Positions 1 through 11,500 of a stretch of DNA of 64,000 bases are shown piece after piece. The DNA comes from Allolobophora icterica. Taxonomy: Eukaryota; Annelida; Clitellata; Crassiclitellata; Lumbricidae. Position numbers and translations under genes: made by a program. The notes beneath the pieces were generated by a model. That model was not told the origin of the DNA and did no database searches. It saw nothing but the letters and a program-made list of their open reading frames with translations. Within the stretch, counting starts at the first letter, position 1. Every line of letters begins with the position of its first letter. The stretch lies in assembly GCA_963556255.1 (NCBI GenBank), contig OY744613.1:51172745-51236744 (forward strand), in the 5' to 3' direction.

Positions 1-748
1 TTGCAAAGAATTCAAAATAAATGGGCACTCTTGTTTTAATTAAACGACCATACATTCTGCGTAAAATGAAACGGAAATACTCTTACAATGTCAGACTTTT
101 GTTGTATTTCTTAAAATTTTTACAACTTCCGGAATTAATTTAAATAGTGTACCAAGAAGCTGGATGTATAAAATGATCAACAGATGTGCCATCTGTTGAT
201 CATTTTATATTTCTAAATTGTTTCGTATTCGTTAACTCAAAATTGCTAACGCGCTATATAGAAGCTAGGCGCAGGACACCAGATAATTTTAAGAGCGCTG
301 CGTCAAGTCAAAAGGTTTTTCAAAAGACGCCAATAAAACAGTTATCCTCTTCCACGAAAAACAGCCATTTTTACCTTTCATAATAAAGGAAAACAGCGCA
401 GATATGAATGAATCGTAATCGTAATCGTAATCTCGAGATTCTACAGCGCCCAAAAAAGGCGAAGTCGCGGGAACCAGCTTATTCACAGGCGCTTAGTCAA
501 ATCAAAATCGATAGGCGGGAGGGGGTCGAATCGGTTCCAGGTCAAGATCCAGAGGAGTCAGTCAGGTAAATAGTAAGACGGCTAAGGAGGGTGGTGTTTA
601 GGCCCTTTAGGGTACAAACGGCGAGGGAGGGAGGGAGAAAGGAGGGCGGTAGGGAATCGGGATTCTTTTGTGAAAGAGCAGTGTTTTCAGTTTTGAGTGC
701 AAGACATGTGGAGAAACAGCAAGTGGTGAGGTTTTGATGAGTTCGTAG
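1..748. other. Intergenic, with LINE/SINE 3'-end debris
   Basis: No gene is supported. The stretch 232-512 resembles dispersed-repeat ends seen elsewhere in the window, with blocks such as GCGCTGCGTC and a short CGTAAT hexamer run at 414-432. G-rich GAGGGAGGGAGG sequence lies near 624-640. Confidence 0.4.
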
Positions 749-794
749 GATGGATCTGAAATTTCTCGCAGTACTGGTGGAGTTTGATCCAGAG

Positions 795-955
795 GGGTGG
801 GACAGCCATGGCTATACCCCTAAGCCGCCGCCGTTAGCCGCCGAGCCGAAATATTGTCTGCAAGCCGAAAAACCGCCGGAAATTTTGCGGCTTACCCAAA
901 AAACCGCCGACAGTTATTTCACGGCTAGCCGCCGGAGAAAAGTTCGGCTAGAACA
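795..955. repeat. Degenerate GCCGCC/AAACCGCCG repeat patch
   Basis: A GC-rich patch in AT-rich surroundings, made of imperfect repeats of CCGCCG, AGCCG and AAACCGCCG. It creates a short open frame that shows no protein-family signature. I read it as a decayed minisatellite rather than a gene. Confidence 0.4.
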
Positions 956-1265
956 TGTACACAGTTGTGATTATAAAGTTTCCACGCTAGCTTGCTAGTT
1001 TGAACATAGTGTGCAATGAGCAGCGAGTGCTGGCACATTAACATGGCCGTCTAATCGTCTATATTTGGGTCCAGGCTGTCCTATGTTGCGTATATTATTA
1101 AATCTATGGTTGCTGTTCTACCTTCGGTATATATTCAATGTTAAATATTCTATGGTGTGTCGGATGGTTTATATATCTATGGTTGCTGTTGATGAAAAAA
1201 TTACAGCTAAAACTTAAAAGTGAGTTGGATTATTGCTAACTGCGTATTGTTTACAATAAACTTTC

Positions 1266-1462
1266 GGTAATGTTTGTCTTTAGCGTCCGAAATTATTCGT
1301 TCATCCAACTTCTAGTTGCAGTTATATTTTAATCAATTATCCAGCCTCTAGTTTCGTGAATATTTTCATCAATCTTCCAACTTCTTGTTTGAGTTTAACT
1401 GTGAAACGTTTTCATCGCTCATGCAATGTAAATAATTTCGGACGCTAAAGACAAACATTACC
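1266..1462. mobile_element. MITE with 32-bp perfect TIRs
   Basis: The left end (1266-1297, starting GGTAATGTTTGTC) and the right end (1431-1462) are perfect reverse complements over 32 bp. The direct repeat AAACTTTC flanks the element at 1258-1265 and 1463-1470, an 8-bp target-site duplication. The interior has about three imperfect copies of a TTCATC..TCCAACTTCTAGTT-type unit and no coding capacity. The 8-bp duplication allows hAT- or P-like mobilisation, but the terminus does not match the usual hAT CAGNG. The interior unit also occurs in the foldback element at 36168-36493. Confidence 0.85.
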
Positions 1463-1470
1463 AAACTTTC

Positions 1471-2300
1471 TTGCGATGGCATACCATCAGTGTGGTAGTA
1501 GTAAAAAATTAAAGTTCAGGCGGCAGCAGGCTAAGGAAAGTGTGAAGAAATTCGTTAAGGCCTAGTGTATCGCCGTTGTCAAGGGATGAGAAAGCTATAC
1601 TGTCTGATCTGAGCATTAAACTGAAAGTTTCGAGCAGTCACGGCAATAGTAAATCTGTTACTCTGGAGATTTCTAATTATCTGTCATGCAGGTTAGTGCA
1701 GAGTGCACACTCTTACTACTCTGTTTCAAAAGCAGCTGTATAGTCTGTTACCAGAATTTCACTGTTTTGTTTCTGTGTATCTGTTGTTTCTCTCCAGCTA
1801 TGGCGGCTAGGCCTACACCTATTAATGTATGTCTGGTAACCTTATTTTTCTAACTTCCAATCAGTATTACATATTTGTACATGGTAATTGAATGTGAACT
1901 TACTCCAGTGTATGTGAACTGAAAGCACAAAATGTCTGTTTCTTAACATAATTATTTGAATTTATTGCTCAAATTATTTTCAGACTGAGTGAATATTGCC
2001 CACCTGTCGATTTAAAAATAATGTATAACGTATTAGGCCTATGTTAGGCCTGTGTTAATGAGTGATGTAGCTGTGTGAGGGAGTGAGGGACTGATGCATT
2101 TGTGACCGTGACTGAATGGCTAATTGAGCACTGAACATTGCTTTGTTTTTCAATAGAGTACCGGTATCATTTCACATTACAATCAGTACTTAAGTAACTC
2201 TTTATACTCTAGATAAGCTGCATGTTACAAAACAAAGATTATAAACATTGATCCATAATGAGGTAATTTGAGAGACAGCATTACTGTAACTTTTAGGTGT
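1471..2300. other. Intergenic, nothing recognised
   Basis: AT-rich sequence without a supported reading frame or repeat structure. Confidence 0.4.
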
Positions 2301-2309
2301 ATTTGGAGT

Positions 2310-3118
2310 TGTGGTTGTCTATGGTGTTTACTAATTCATAAAAACCCTTCCACTGCCGTCCCCCACATCCTCTGCTTCTGGCCAAACCCATCCGTGCGCT
2401 ATTTGAATAGCCTATATAAAACTTGGAGATTTCGTATTGCATTTGTGTATCAGTACTAAACTTATTTTTCCATCGTATAATATACTTCGATTAGCAGATA
2501 TAAATAAGTTTCAAATAGGTTTATTCATGTTTTGCTATTATCACAGATTGTTACCTAGTTCGTTTGGTGGTTATTTTCGTCAGGGAAACGCTGTGCATGA
2601 TCATTACACTAGAACTTTGTTAAATTATCGCACTGATATTGCACATACTAGGATGAAATTATTCTCGATAAAATGTTCTGGCCCTTCAACATGGAACAGT
2701 CTTCCAAATTATGTTACACGTCTACTCACCCTTAACCTGTTTTAAAATAAGCTTAAACAGTATTTGATCTTGGTGTATTAAACTACCATATTATAAGAAA
2801 AACTTTGTCTGTTTGATTCCTGTGTTTGAAAACTCACACTATGTTTAGTGTTTAATGTTTGTTTATGTCATGTTTAATTCGTTACAGTGTTTTGTACTAT
2901 ACACTTACTCAGTGCGTTTGATTTCTGCACTGTTACTACTGCCAGATATTATTCAGTAAAGGGGCAATCCAGCCTCACCGGTCAAGATGACCCTTTTGGA
3001 TTGACCTTTTGACCATTGCATCATTAATGGAAGTTTTCTGAGTTTGTACTCACTGTTGTTATTGTGATATTACTGTGTTGATGTTGTGTCAATAAATGGC
3101 TTACTTACTTACCTACAT
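2310..3118 (+). mobile_element. 5'-truncated non-LTR retrotransposon (3' part of ORF2 plus 3' UTR)
   Basis: Broken plus-strand frames carry the end-of-ORF2 pattern common in CR1/L2-like LINEs: a VPHILCFWPNPSVRYL-like block, then YYHRLLPSSF, HYTRTLLNYR, GPSTWNSLPNYV and finally a LKQYLIL-like tail near 2770. Stops and frameshifts separate the blocks, so the copy is dead. A 3' UTR follows and ends near 3118 with AATAAATGGCTTACTTACTTAC-like short repeats, as expected of a LINE 3' end. Confidence 0.7.
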
Positions 3119-4189
3119 CTGTTAAAGAAGAAATTAAGGTCAAAGCACTATGACACTATAGAGAAATTCGTAAAAATAGCTGAAGCCATCGTGAACATTA
3201 ATCGTTCCATACCGTGAAGCTTAATACAAAATTTTAAACACCTTTGCACACCAAGAAAGGAACTGTCTTGAAACAAGTTAAATTTTTTTTAAATTCACTG
3301 TCCATGTACTAAGCAGCATCATAGTATAAAAGAGAAATATAGGTGTCTAGTCATTTTGGTCTAAAGACATAATATTCTTCCTTTAATTTTCGTTTGCATG
3401 TAACAGCACTTCAAAAATTACCAGTGTACCAGTGTAATCAGCTGTTTGTTTTCCCTACATGTTGGACAGATCCATTTTCCCTTCGGTGCAGTGAAGATTC
3501 CAACACTGGAGGCGGTACCGTTTAGTTTGGCTGCCCTTGCAAAATGGTATCATATTGTCATAGTTATTGTGATAGCCACAAGCACAGTGCACAGTGCTGT
3601 CTACCAGTTTTTAATTTAATGCTGTGTTTGGCAGTGGTAGTTGATGTGCTACCTTTGCTTTTTCCATTTATAGTTTGTGCTTGGGTCTGACATTGTGTTG
3701 AACCTTCTGCCAGTACATTAAATCCATATTACATATTTTGTGTAAAATATTCTGATGTGACCAGCATATTTTTGTAGAAAATCTCGTTGTAACGGATCCG
3801 TTCCATGTGCAGACAAGCTGATGTACATATGTAACACAATAAGTCAGCACATCAAGTTCTGAAATTGCTACTTAACCTGCGCTTGTGTAGTGATGATATT
3901 TCAGTTTAAGAGAAGTGTTACACCGTAATAACTGTTGGCTATGCTTATTAAGAAAAAAAGTGCTATCCTTTATTGACATGCTATTACTGCTCAAGCTGTA
4001 CTTAAAGAAACTTTTTATTTCCAGGTTGCACATCCCATGACAGTAACATGTGACATGCCAGTCAGATATGGATATTTGGGATTAATTGAAATTCCACAGG
4101 TCTCAATTTTGAGATTGACATGTGCAGCAGAAAACTTATCCAAGTATGGCCTATTGCTGAACTGCTGCATTCTCGCTTTCAAGACCATA
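3119..4189. other. Intergenic, nothing recognised
   Basis: AT-rich sequence with only short random-looking frames. Confidence 0.4.
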
Positions 4190-4916
4190 CAGTGCCAGCC
4201 TTAGGATATTTCGGGCTCCGTGCAGAGTATACTGTACGGGCCCTTGAAGGGACACAAGTCAAATTATTTTTCATTGTTATTCATTTTATTTTAGTAGATT
4301 GTTAACAAGTACAACAAGTCAAATTTAACTCTACACGAGAATTCTGAGATATACAGGAAGCTGACTTTTATTTAATTGACAAAAGAGAAGACTTAATCGA
4401 AACCAAGATATTATTATTAGGGTGTCTTCAGTGTGTGAGAATTGTAAAAAACAGACTGTGGGGTTAGACTTTGATGAGTTTGATCCACGTGGAACCGAAT
4501 ATTTTATCCGTATTTTGCAAAATGAGAAAATTCAAAAAAGGCAATAGAAAGCTTAAACTGCTTAAAGTAATGACATCACCAAATTTATTAGTAACCAATT
4601 CACATGGTCACAAATTTCACAATAAACCAAAGCATTACTTTATTCGTAACCAAAAAAGTGAATTGTGAAAGAAAATGCTAAAATATATACACATGTAATC
4701 ACACTATCACAACTGAGGGGGTTGGAAACGATTCCATAAGGTGTGCAATGAAGACTTAACTGTGTGGTCTTAATAAACACTAAGGGCTGAATCCCCGACA
4801 ATTTTCACCCCAGGTGTCTGTCTTGTTCATGTTAATTTTCTGTGACATTTTCGGGCCCCCTTAAGTTGCGGGCCCCGTGCGACCGCACGGTTCGCACGCC
4901 CCTAAGGCCGACACTG
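4190..4916. mobile_element. hAT-like non-autonomous element
   Basis: The left end reads CAGTGCCAGCCTTAGG. The right end, reverse-complemented, reads CAGTGTCGGCCTTAGG, so imperfect TIRs with the hAT-type CAGTG terminus are present. GACCATAC occurs at 483-90 of the 4.1-kb line (4183-4190) and at 4917-4924, giving a 7-8-bp target duplication; the shared C leaves the exact border uncertain by one base. Subterminal GGGCCC-rich blocks occur near both ends. No transposase frame is visible. Confidence 0.7.
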
Positions 4917-4924
4917 GACCATAC

Positions 4925-5480
4925 CTCATAGCATCATTTTTCAATGGCAAACTGCAATGCATTATCTTTTGAAGAAGACTTTTTAGGTGGATTTTACATA
5001 TCTGCATGCATAGCATCGTGAAACAATGACAAAGTAATACGGCCTTTCGATATTCATGCCACAGACTACTCTTACACTGCAATCTTGTGGCTGCTTCCTG
5101 TGCATTAGGGTCTACTTTCATACTGCGTCACTACCAAATTCTAAAGTGTTTTGCATACATGTTTCAATTCTGTTTCTGACAGCGTTGCATAACTGGTTTT
5201 GGGTGACTCCATGTCAATTCAACCAACGATATTGACATGACCGACTCAAATTTACATGAAATTTTCCCCACTGTTGCACCACGTAAGACATGTATGAACC
5301 CAGGTAGAAATTGTTTGGTCAATTACATTCTGAGATACGGATTGACGAACTTTGACCCGACCCGTTCGACCTGTACATTTGGACGCCTGTATCTCAGCTT
5401 GTATGAGAACTAGGAAAGTGTTCTTGGTGTCATTCTTCAGCTCTTTGGATGAGCTATTTGGGGAGATTAATCACGACTGT
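4925..5480. other. Intergenic, nothing recognised
   Basis: No supported gene. It may include decayed sequence belonging to the broken ORF on the right. Confidence 0.3.
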
Positions 5481-5489
5481 TTAAAAGTT

Positions 5490-6485
5490 TAATATTGATA
5501 CTATAATTATTTTAATATTAAGAACTTTAACCGTGACCTTGACCCCTTCGCGAGTTTCTTTAAATCTGAAAAATTCACACTTCAACACTGAAGTGTCCTG
5601 AACATCCTAAGAAGAAACCATAATGGGATCTCTAATGGTTCTTTTGACATAATTGTTTTGTCTATAATTTTACGTGCAAACTTCAATATCTATGTCTTCT
5701 TAAATGGTGTCACCCATTGTTCAACTTGCTACTTTAGAATCAAAAAGGAATCAGATTGCTGCTTTGATATGAAGTCATGATGTAGAAGTTTGGGAAGTGC
5801 ACCAAGTGCATCAATGAGCTCAGGAACTCATAAGCAGTCCGAATCTATATTTCCATTGTTGACCTATCAGTTGCTGTCCATTGTTTGAAGTGAATTTGAT
5901 CAACCATTTGTTCATCAAAGAAGCATTCCAGTGTTTCATGAAGTAAATCCAGCCCAGGGAAATATTCACATTGTCCAAGAAAGCATTCAATGCAAGTGGG
6001 ATTACACTGAATAACTGCAATACAATGTCGATAATACTTGAACATTCCCTCAGAAATATTCTCAATAATTGGTCCTATCATCATCAACTTTGTGTTCTGA
6101 TGAATTGTGCACACACATGCCACATGTGTCCCACTTTCTGTTGCTAGGATTCACTCTTTTGGTCTGATTTCAGCAAACTTTGAGAATTAAATTATATCTG
6201 GATTTTGTTCTTAAACTGATGAAAAGCTTTTTTCAGACTACACAAAAGTAGATGCTTTTGTGCATGCTGCCTTATTCTGACGACCAAAATTGATATGTAA
6301 TGTTTCTTTCCTGGCACCAGCCTACTTATTGAATTGTCATAATAAAATTCATTGACATCACTCACTGTCAGTGTCAGTAGTGTCTTTCCTGTTGTGGGAT
6401 TCAGAGTCGACAGAATAGCTTGCTCTTGTACTAATTTCTTTGCCTTTCTAGTCATGTAATTGGACACCTCAAATTCTTCAGACAC
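5490..6485 (-). pseudogene. Decayed uncharacterised ORF (possibly transposon-associated)
   Basis: Three minus-strand blocks are collinear but lie in different frames. 6192-6485 contains VNEFYYDNSISRLVPGKKHY and LLLCSLKKAFHQFK. 5845-6123 contains VCTIHQNTKLM, CNPTCIECFLGQCEYFPG and a Trp-rich end. 5690-5820 contains HDFISKQQSDSF followed by stops. This order resembles a widespread uncharacterised animal ORF family that I know only by this pattern, often multicopy, with a VCTIHQN-type core and a cysteine cluster. Stops and frameshifts between blocks show that this copy is inactive. The function is unknown to me. Confidence 0.55.
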
Positions 6486-7085
6486 TATATCTTGAAGGGG
6501 ATGCTAGATATGTAGATATCTTGAAGGGGCATTATAAGGCGGCATGCACAAGAAGCTTTTCAGCAGCTTAAGGACAACATATTACTTTCTTGACTGTCCA
6601 GATCTTTGGAAGGATAGTGAACCTTTTCGCTCTGTAATGTATGGAGTAGATATATTGAAGGGGAGCTACAGGTATAAATTTTCTGAATGAACGAATAGAT
6701 GCGATCTTAAATAACAAATTGTTTGATTGCTTTATGGTTTTCTCTGCTTTATGGTTTTCTTTGACTACTGTGGCAAAATGCATCTGATTTTATTTTTTTG
6801 CATATTGACTTTTTCTTGAGAGGTTGAGTAGATATTCCATGCACATGTTACATGTATGCAAGCATAATATGAATGTTCATGGTCCCACCCTCTTGCACGT
6901 CGGCGTGAGCTGGGGTGCGCCTTTTCTTTTGTGGGTCCTTCAATCTGGGACAATCTGCCACTGGACATACAATCATTAGCATCTTTAACATGTTAGGAAA
7001 CGTTTTTTGCTCTACTTGAGACACAATTGTTCAGTGATTCCTAATTAACCATGCCGGAGCACTCTTGTGAGTTACTTAAGGGGTG

Positions 7086-7127
7086 CTGTAGAAGTGTTCC
7101 GATACATACATACAGTACATACATACA

Positions 7128-7161
<34 letters not shown>

Positions 7162-7172
7162 CATACATACAT
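7086..7172. repeat. (ATAC)n microsatellite
   Basis: Near-perfect CATA/TACA tetranucleotide array with a few ATAT interruptions. Confidence 0.9.
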
Positions 7173-7780
7173 ATATAAATTAAAAAGTCACTTTCTTGCT
7201 TATGGATAATTCAACAGAGGAAATTATTGTGTATTTTTAAATTTATGTTGTTATTTGCTTAGATTCGAAAGCTGGATATCGGTTTGCCATGCAACATTTT
7301 GTGCCATCTTAGCTGTTGGTCAGTGGTAAGTCGACATTCTGGCCAGGCACTGGATTCCAGCGGGACAACAGAGAAAAGAGATTAATGACGTGGAGCACAG
7401 ACTGTACCTTCATATCAAAAGTGAAAATCAAGCAACATATTGACAATTCCAGTGTCGAAGCTGCTATTACAGCAGACAAAAACAAATTAGATTGAAATAC
7501 CTCCCACCAGAGCCTCCAATAAAGTCAATGTGCCATGTTTCAGACAAATTCTATATGAATGTCAAGTATGACTTGTTCTGATGAATTCAGAACTGAATAC
7601 CATCTGGCATTTGGAAATCCTAGAAGCGATGTTTGTGAATCCCGGAAGATGGAAATTGCCAAACCTATTAGCAAGACTAAGAAAACTGAACTAATAACTT
7701 TATACAGGTTTGACATAATGCAGGCAGCTCGATTCTATTGTCTTGTGAATTACAACCATTAGCCAAGACTTAAGATAATA
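7173..7780. other. Intergenic, nothing recognised
   Basis: Only short open frames without family signatures are present. Confidence 0.35.
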
Positions 7781-7784
7781 ACCA

Positions 7785-7948
7785 TTACTGTCTCCTTCTA
7801 CTCGCTCTCAAATTTTAATAAGTAACCCCTCATCTTCTTTTGCTTTCCTTAAGACTTATTTCTTTTCTCTCGGCCTTGCGCACTGGGAGCGCCTCTGAAC
7901 GGTAAACCCTACTAGAGGCGCTTTATAAATGTTTAAATACAATACAAT
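7785..7948 (+). mobile_element. LINE 3' end (CR1/L2-like), interrupted by an LTR element
   Basis: The motif GAGCGCCTCTGAACGG...GAGGCGCTTTATAAATG followed by a (AATAC)n-like tail is the same type of 3' hairpin tail found after LINE coding sequence at 24.9, 53.6, 58.9 and 59.9 kb. The tail resumes at 14318, so the LTR element inserted into it. Confidence 0.65.
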
Positions 7949-8380
7949 TGTCGCGGTCGACTCCTTCGATCGCAACGACGAACCAACGAAGGAACTATTA
8001 AAAGATCTTTATTTAAAAATAAAGTCGATTAAGTGTAGAGTAAGTCAACTCGTCTATCAAATATCACAATCGTAGACAGCACACAGGTTGGCTGGTCTCG
8101 ATTGAACGTCATACGATCAATGTTTCAACGTTTACAAATCTTCGTCAAAAGGCCCTTAATGTACATCAGGTCTATCTTATATAGAGTTCTCCCGGATTCC
8201 AGAACGTTCTGTGACGTCACTGTACTTTTCCCTGGAAAGTCCTACTGAACACGTATATCCTTGTTGCATGCACCGAATTAATGTTGACAGCTTGCTGCAG
8301 AATTTTCCGTGCGATGTAAACAAGCTTGTTGACGCGTCGGTTTTCTTCCCTTGATGCATGCACCCGCGTAGACCGCGACA
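7949..8380 (-). repeat. 3' LTR
   Basis: It starts TGTCGCGGTC and ends GACCGCGACA, a perfect 10-bp terminal inverted repeat. On the minus strand TATATAAG lies at 8176-8183 and AATAAA at 8008-8013, about 165 bp downstream, a plausible promoter and poly(A) pair. I see no difference from the other LTR. Confidence 0.92.
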
Positions 8381-8395
8381 TTCCCTCCGCCCTCA
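8381..8395 (-). other. Polypurine tract
   Basis: On the minus strand GAGGGCGGAGGGAA directly abuts the 3' LTR, the expected place for plus-strand priming. A second G-run lies at 8556-8571 (minus strand) just after the gag-pol stop. Confidence 0.75.
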
Positions 8396-8575
8396 GATGA
8401 TGACACGTCTTCAGCACCATCTCGAACGGGTCATCACGATCAAGCCGGGCCTCCAGACTCCATCTCGACACAGCATATACAACCAAAACAAAACACATCA
8501 GTTAGTCAACCCATTCATACAATTTGCGGGTTCGATCCTTGTGTGTCGGGCCATTTCCCCCCCTCACCATCCGAG

Positions 8576-11500
8576 TCACAACCGAGAGAGGAAATCAGCC
8601 ACCGTGTTCTGACGTCCAGGACGATATCGAAAGTCCACGTTAAACTCTTGCAATGCTAACGCCCAACGAGTCAGTTTCGCACTCTTAGGGCTTGCATCTG
8701 TGAGATAAGACAAAGGATTATGATCTGAATAAATGATTATCTTTGATAAGAATATCCATGACTTGAATCGTTTAAGTGCCCAAATTACTGCGAAAGCCTC
8801 TCTCTCAATTGTAGACCAATGCATCTGTGTGTCTGTAAGTTTAAGGCTAGCAAAAGCAATTGGTTTTTCTTGACCTTCTTCGGTCCACTGAAACAAGCAA
8901 CACCCGACCGCGGTGGCACTTGCGTCAACACTTAAACCAAATTCCTTAGTGAAATCAATGGTATGCAACTGTGTAGCTTTACTGAGATCATCCTTTAACT
9001 TATCTAGTGCTTCTTGATGCTTTTGCTCCCAAGGCACCTTCGTAGGTATGTTATCTCGTGTCAAATCAGTTATTACCCGTGCTTTTTCAGCTAAAGCAGG
9101 TATAAAATTTCGAAAGTAACTGAAAAAACCCATAACCTTTCTAACTTCTTTCTTTGTTGTTGGAGGATGGATATCATTGATCGTAGCGATCTTACCTGGA
9201 TCAGGTTCAATACAACCTGACCCTACTATATGGCCAACAAACTTTATTTTGTTTTGTGCAAAATTACATTTTCTTAAATTCAAAGTGAGTCCTGCTTCCT
9301 CAATAGTTTGCAAGAATTTCTCTAGATGTTCTAAATGGTCATTCCAATTCATTGAAACCACTGCCATATCATCGACGAATGGTTCGGTAAAACTTCGCAC
9401 TGGATGTAAAACTTGGGTCATAGCACGAATAAAGGTATTGCTAGCGGACTTGAGTCCAAACGGCATTCTTGTGAACTCAAAAAGTCCTGCATCACATACG
9501 AATGCCGTAAGCCATCGATGTTCTTTCCGAACTGGAATTTGCCAATACCCCGATTTCGCGTCGAAAACACTAATAAACTTTGCCCGTCCCACCTTTTGTA
9601 AGACGTCAGCAATGTCTGGGGTCGGGTAACAATCACCTAGAGAATATTTGTTAACATGGCGATAATCAATTGCCAATCGAACGCCATTTTGACCTTTGGG
9701 TCCCTTTAAAACGCAAACTACCGGACTGGCCATTTCACTTTTCGATGGTCGAATGATGTCTAATGCCAACATTTCTTCTATCTGGCGTTGTACTTCAGGT
9801 TTAAGTAGCTCAGGTACCTTATATGCCCTTAAACGCTTAGGAGTGAAATCATGAGTTATCTTAATTTCATGTTCTAATACTGGACAATACCCAGGTTTAT
9901 CCACAAATACTGCCGTGTGCCGATCCAAAACTTCAAAAAGTTGCTTCTGTTCCTCTTGCGAAAGATGCGCTATAATCAGAGGATCAATTCGCTTACTCGG
10001 GCTTATTTGTTCACGTTCTTCCTGATCTACAACCTCTACTATACCAAATTCTTCATCTTGATCAACAATTACTGAACAGCTATTGATCATCGCTTGTTCG
10101 AGTCGTTCATGGTATCGCTTGATCTTATTTGCGTGTAAATGTCTTTGTTTTCCCTCTATTTCTACTATATAAGAATATGGGGATTTAACCTTGACTACGG
10201 TAGCAGGTCCTTGCCATCGACTATAAAATTTAGAACTACCAAAATCTGGTGCTAATACTGCTACTTTATCTCCGACTTCGTATTTTCTGTCAGTACTACG
10301 CAAGTTATAATAATCTGCATACCGCTTTGTTTCTATATCACTATAGTAATCTGCATAAACTTTCGCGAATTCAAGGTTTTCCTTCAGTGATTGGAGATAC
10401 TCTTCGGGTGATTTACCTAAGTTAAGAGGTACTTTTCGTTCGCCAGCCCACGATTCCTTCAACACACTAAGTGGACCCCGAGGAAGAGTTCCATAAACCA
10501 TAGTGAATGGCGAAATATGAGTCGTGCCTGAAGGTTTTTCTCTAAGGCTCCACAGAACAAACGGTAACAATTGGTGCCATCCACGAGGATCAGATTGAGC
10601 AAGCTTAAAGATCATGGTTTTCAAGCTTTGGTTGCATCTTTCAACCAATCCAGCTGCCTCAGGATGTCCAGGGGTATTAAATCTGGGACTACAACCCATT
10701 CGCCGCAAGAATTCTTTCGTCAAACGACTGGTAAAGTTGGTACCACAATCAGAACTGATGATCCTTGGAATAGAAAAAGTTGTAAAAACTTGCAACAGAG
10801 CTTCACAAACTCCCTTTGCATTCAGCGATCTAAGAGGATACGCCATCGGCCAACGAGAAAATTTGTCCACCAGAACCAGAGCATAATTGTACTGGGGTTT
10901 CGATTTGTTGGATTCTCCAGTCACTACCATAGGGCCAATACAATCCATATTTAGATGGTTAAAACAGAGTTCATCCGCCCTCGGAATAGGAGTGATCGGG
11001 ACTCGATCTGCCACTTTAACTGGAGTTCTTAGTTGACAAATTTGACAAGACGCACAATATTCGCGAATCCTCTCATCCATTCTTGGAAACCAAAAGTTTA
11101 ATTTGATCCTGGCTCTCGTTGCCTTAAAAGCCATGTGCCCAGCACATGGGGCATCGTGTGCTACTCGCAAGACAACCTCGATTCTATCTTCCGGTAAACA
11201 TAATTGATTAACCTTATGTCCCATAATTTCCCCTTTGTGGTACAGGAGGTTATTATCTATAAAGAAATTATTTTTATTCTGTCTCGCTTGTTGCCAGCAA
11301 GATATAAGATTGTGACAATTCTGTTGCTCACGCAATAAAGTATCATTATTCGCTACTCCCTCATCAGACTTGAACTCTGTTGACTCAACATCAAGAAAAT
11401 TATCTGAATCATCAACTAGTTGCTCCTGAGAATATTCATTCACTTCTGACGGCAAGGATTCGTTGCTGTTACTTTTCTCGATATTAACTCCTAAGTTATC

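Noticed and set aside
750..998. 82-codon proline-rich frame
   Set aside because: Produced by degenerate GCCGCC repeats; no signature and no splice support.
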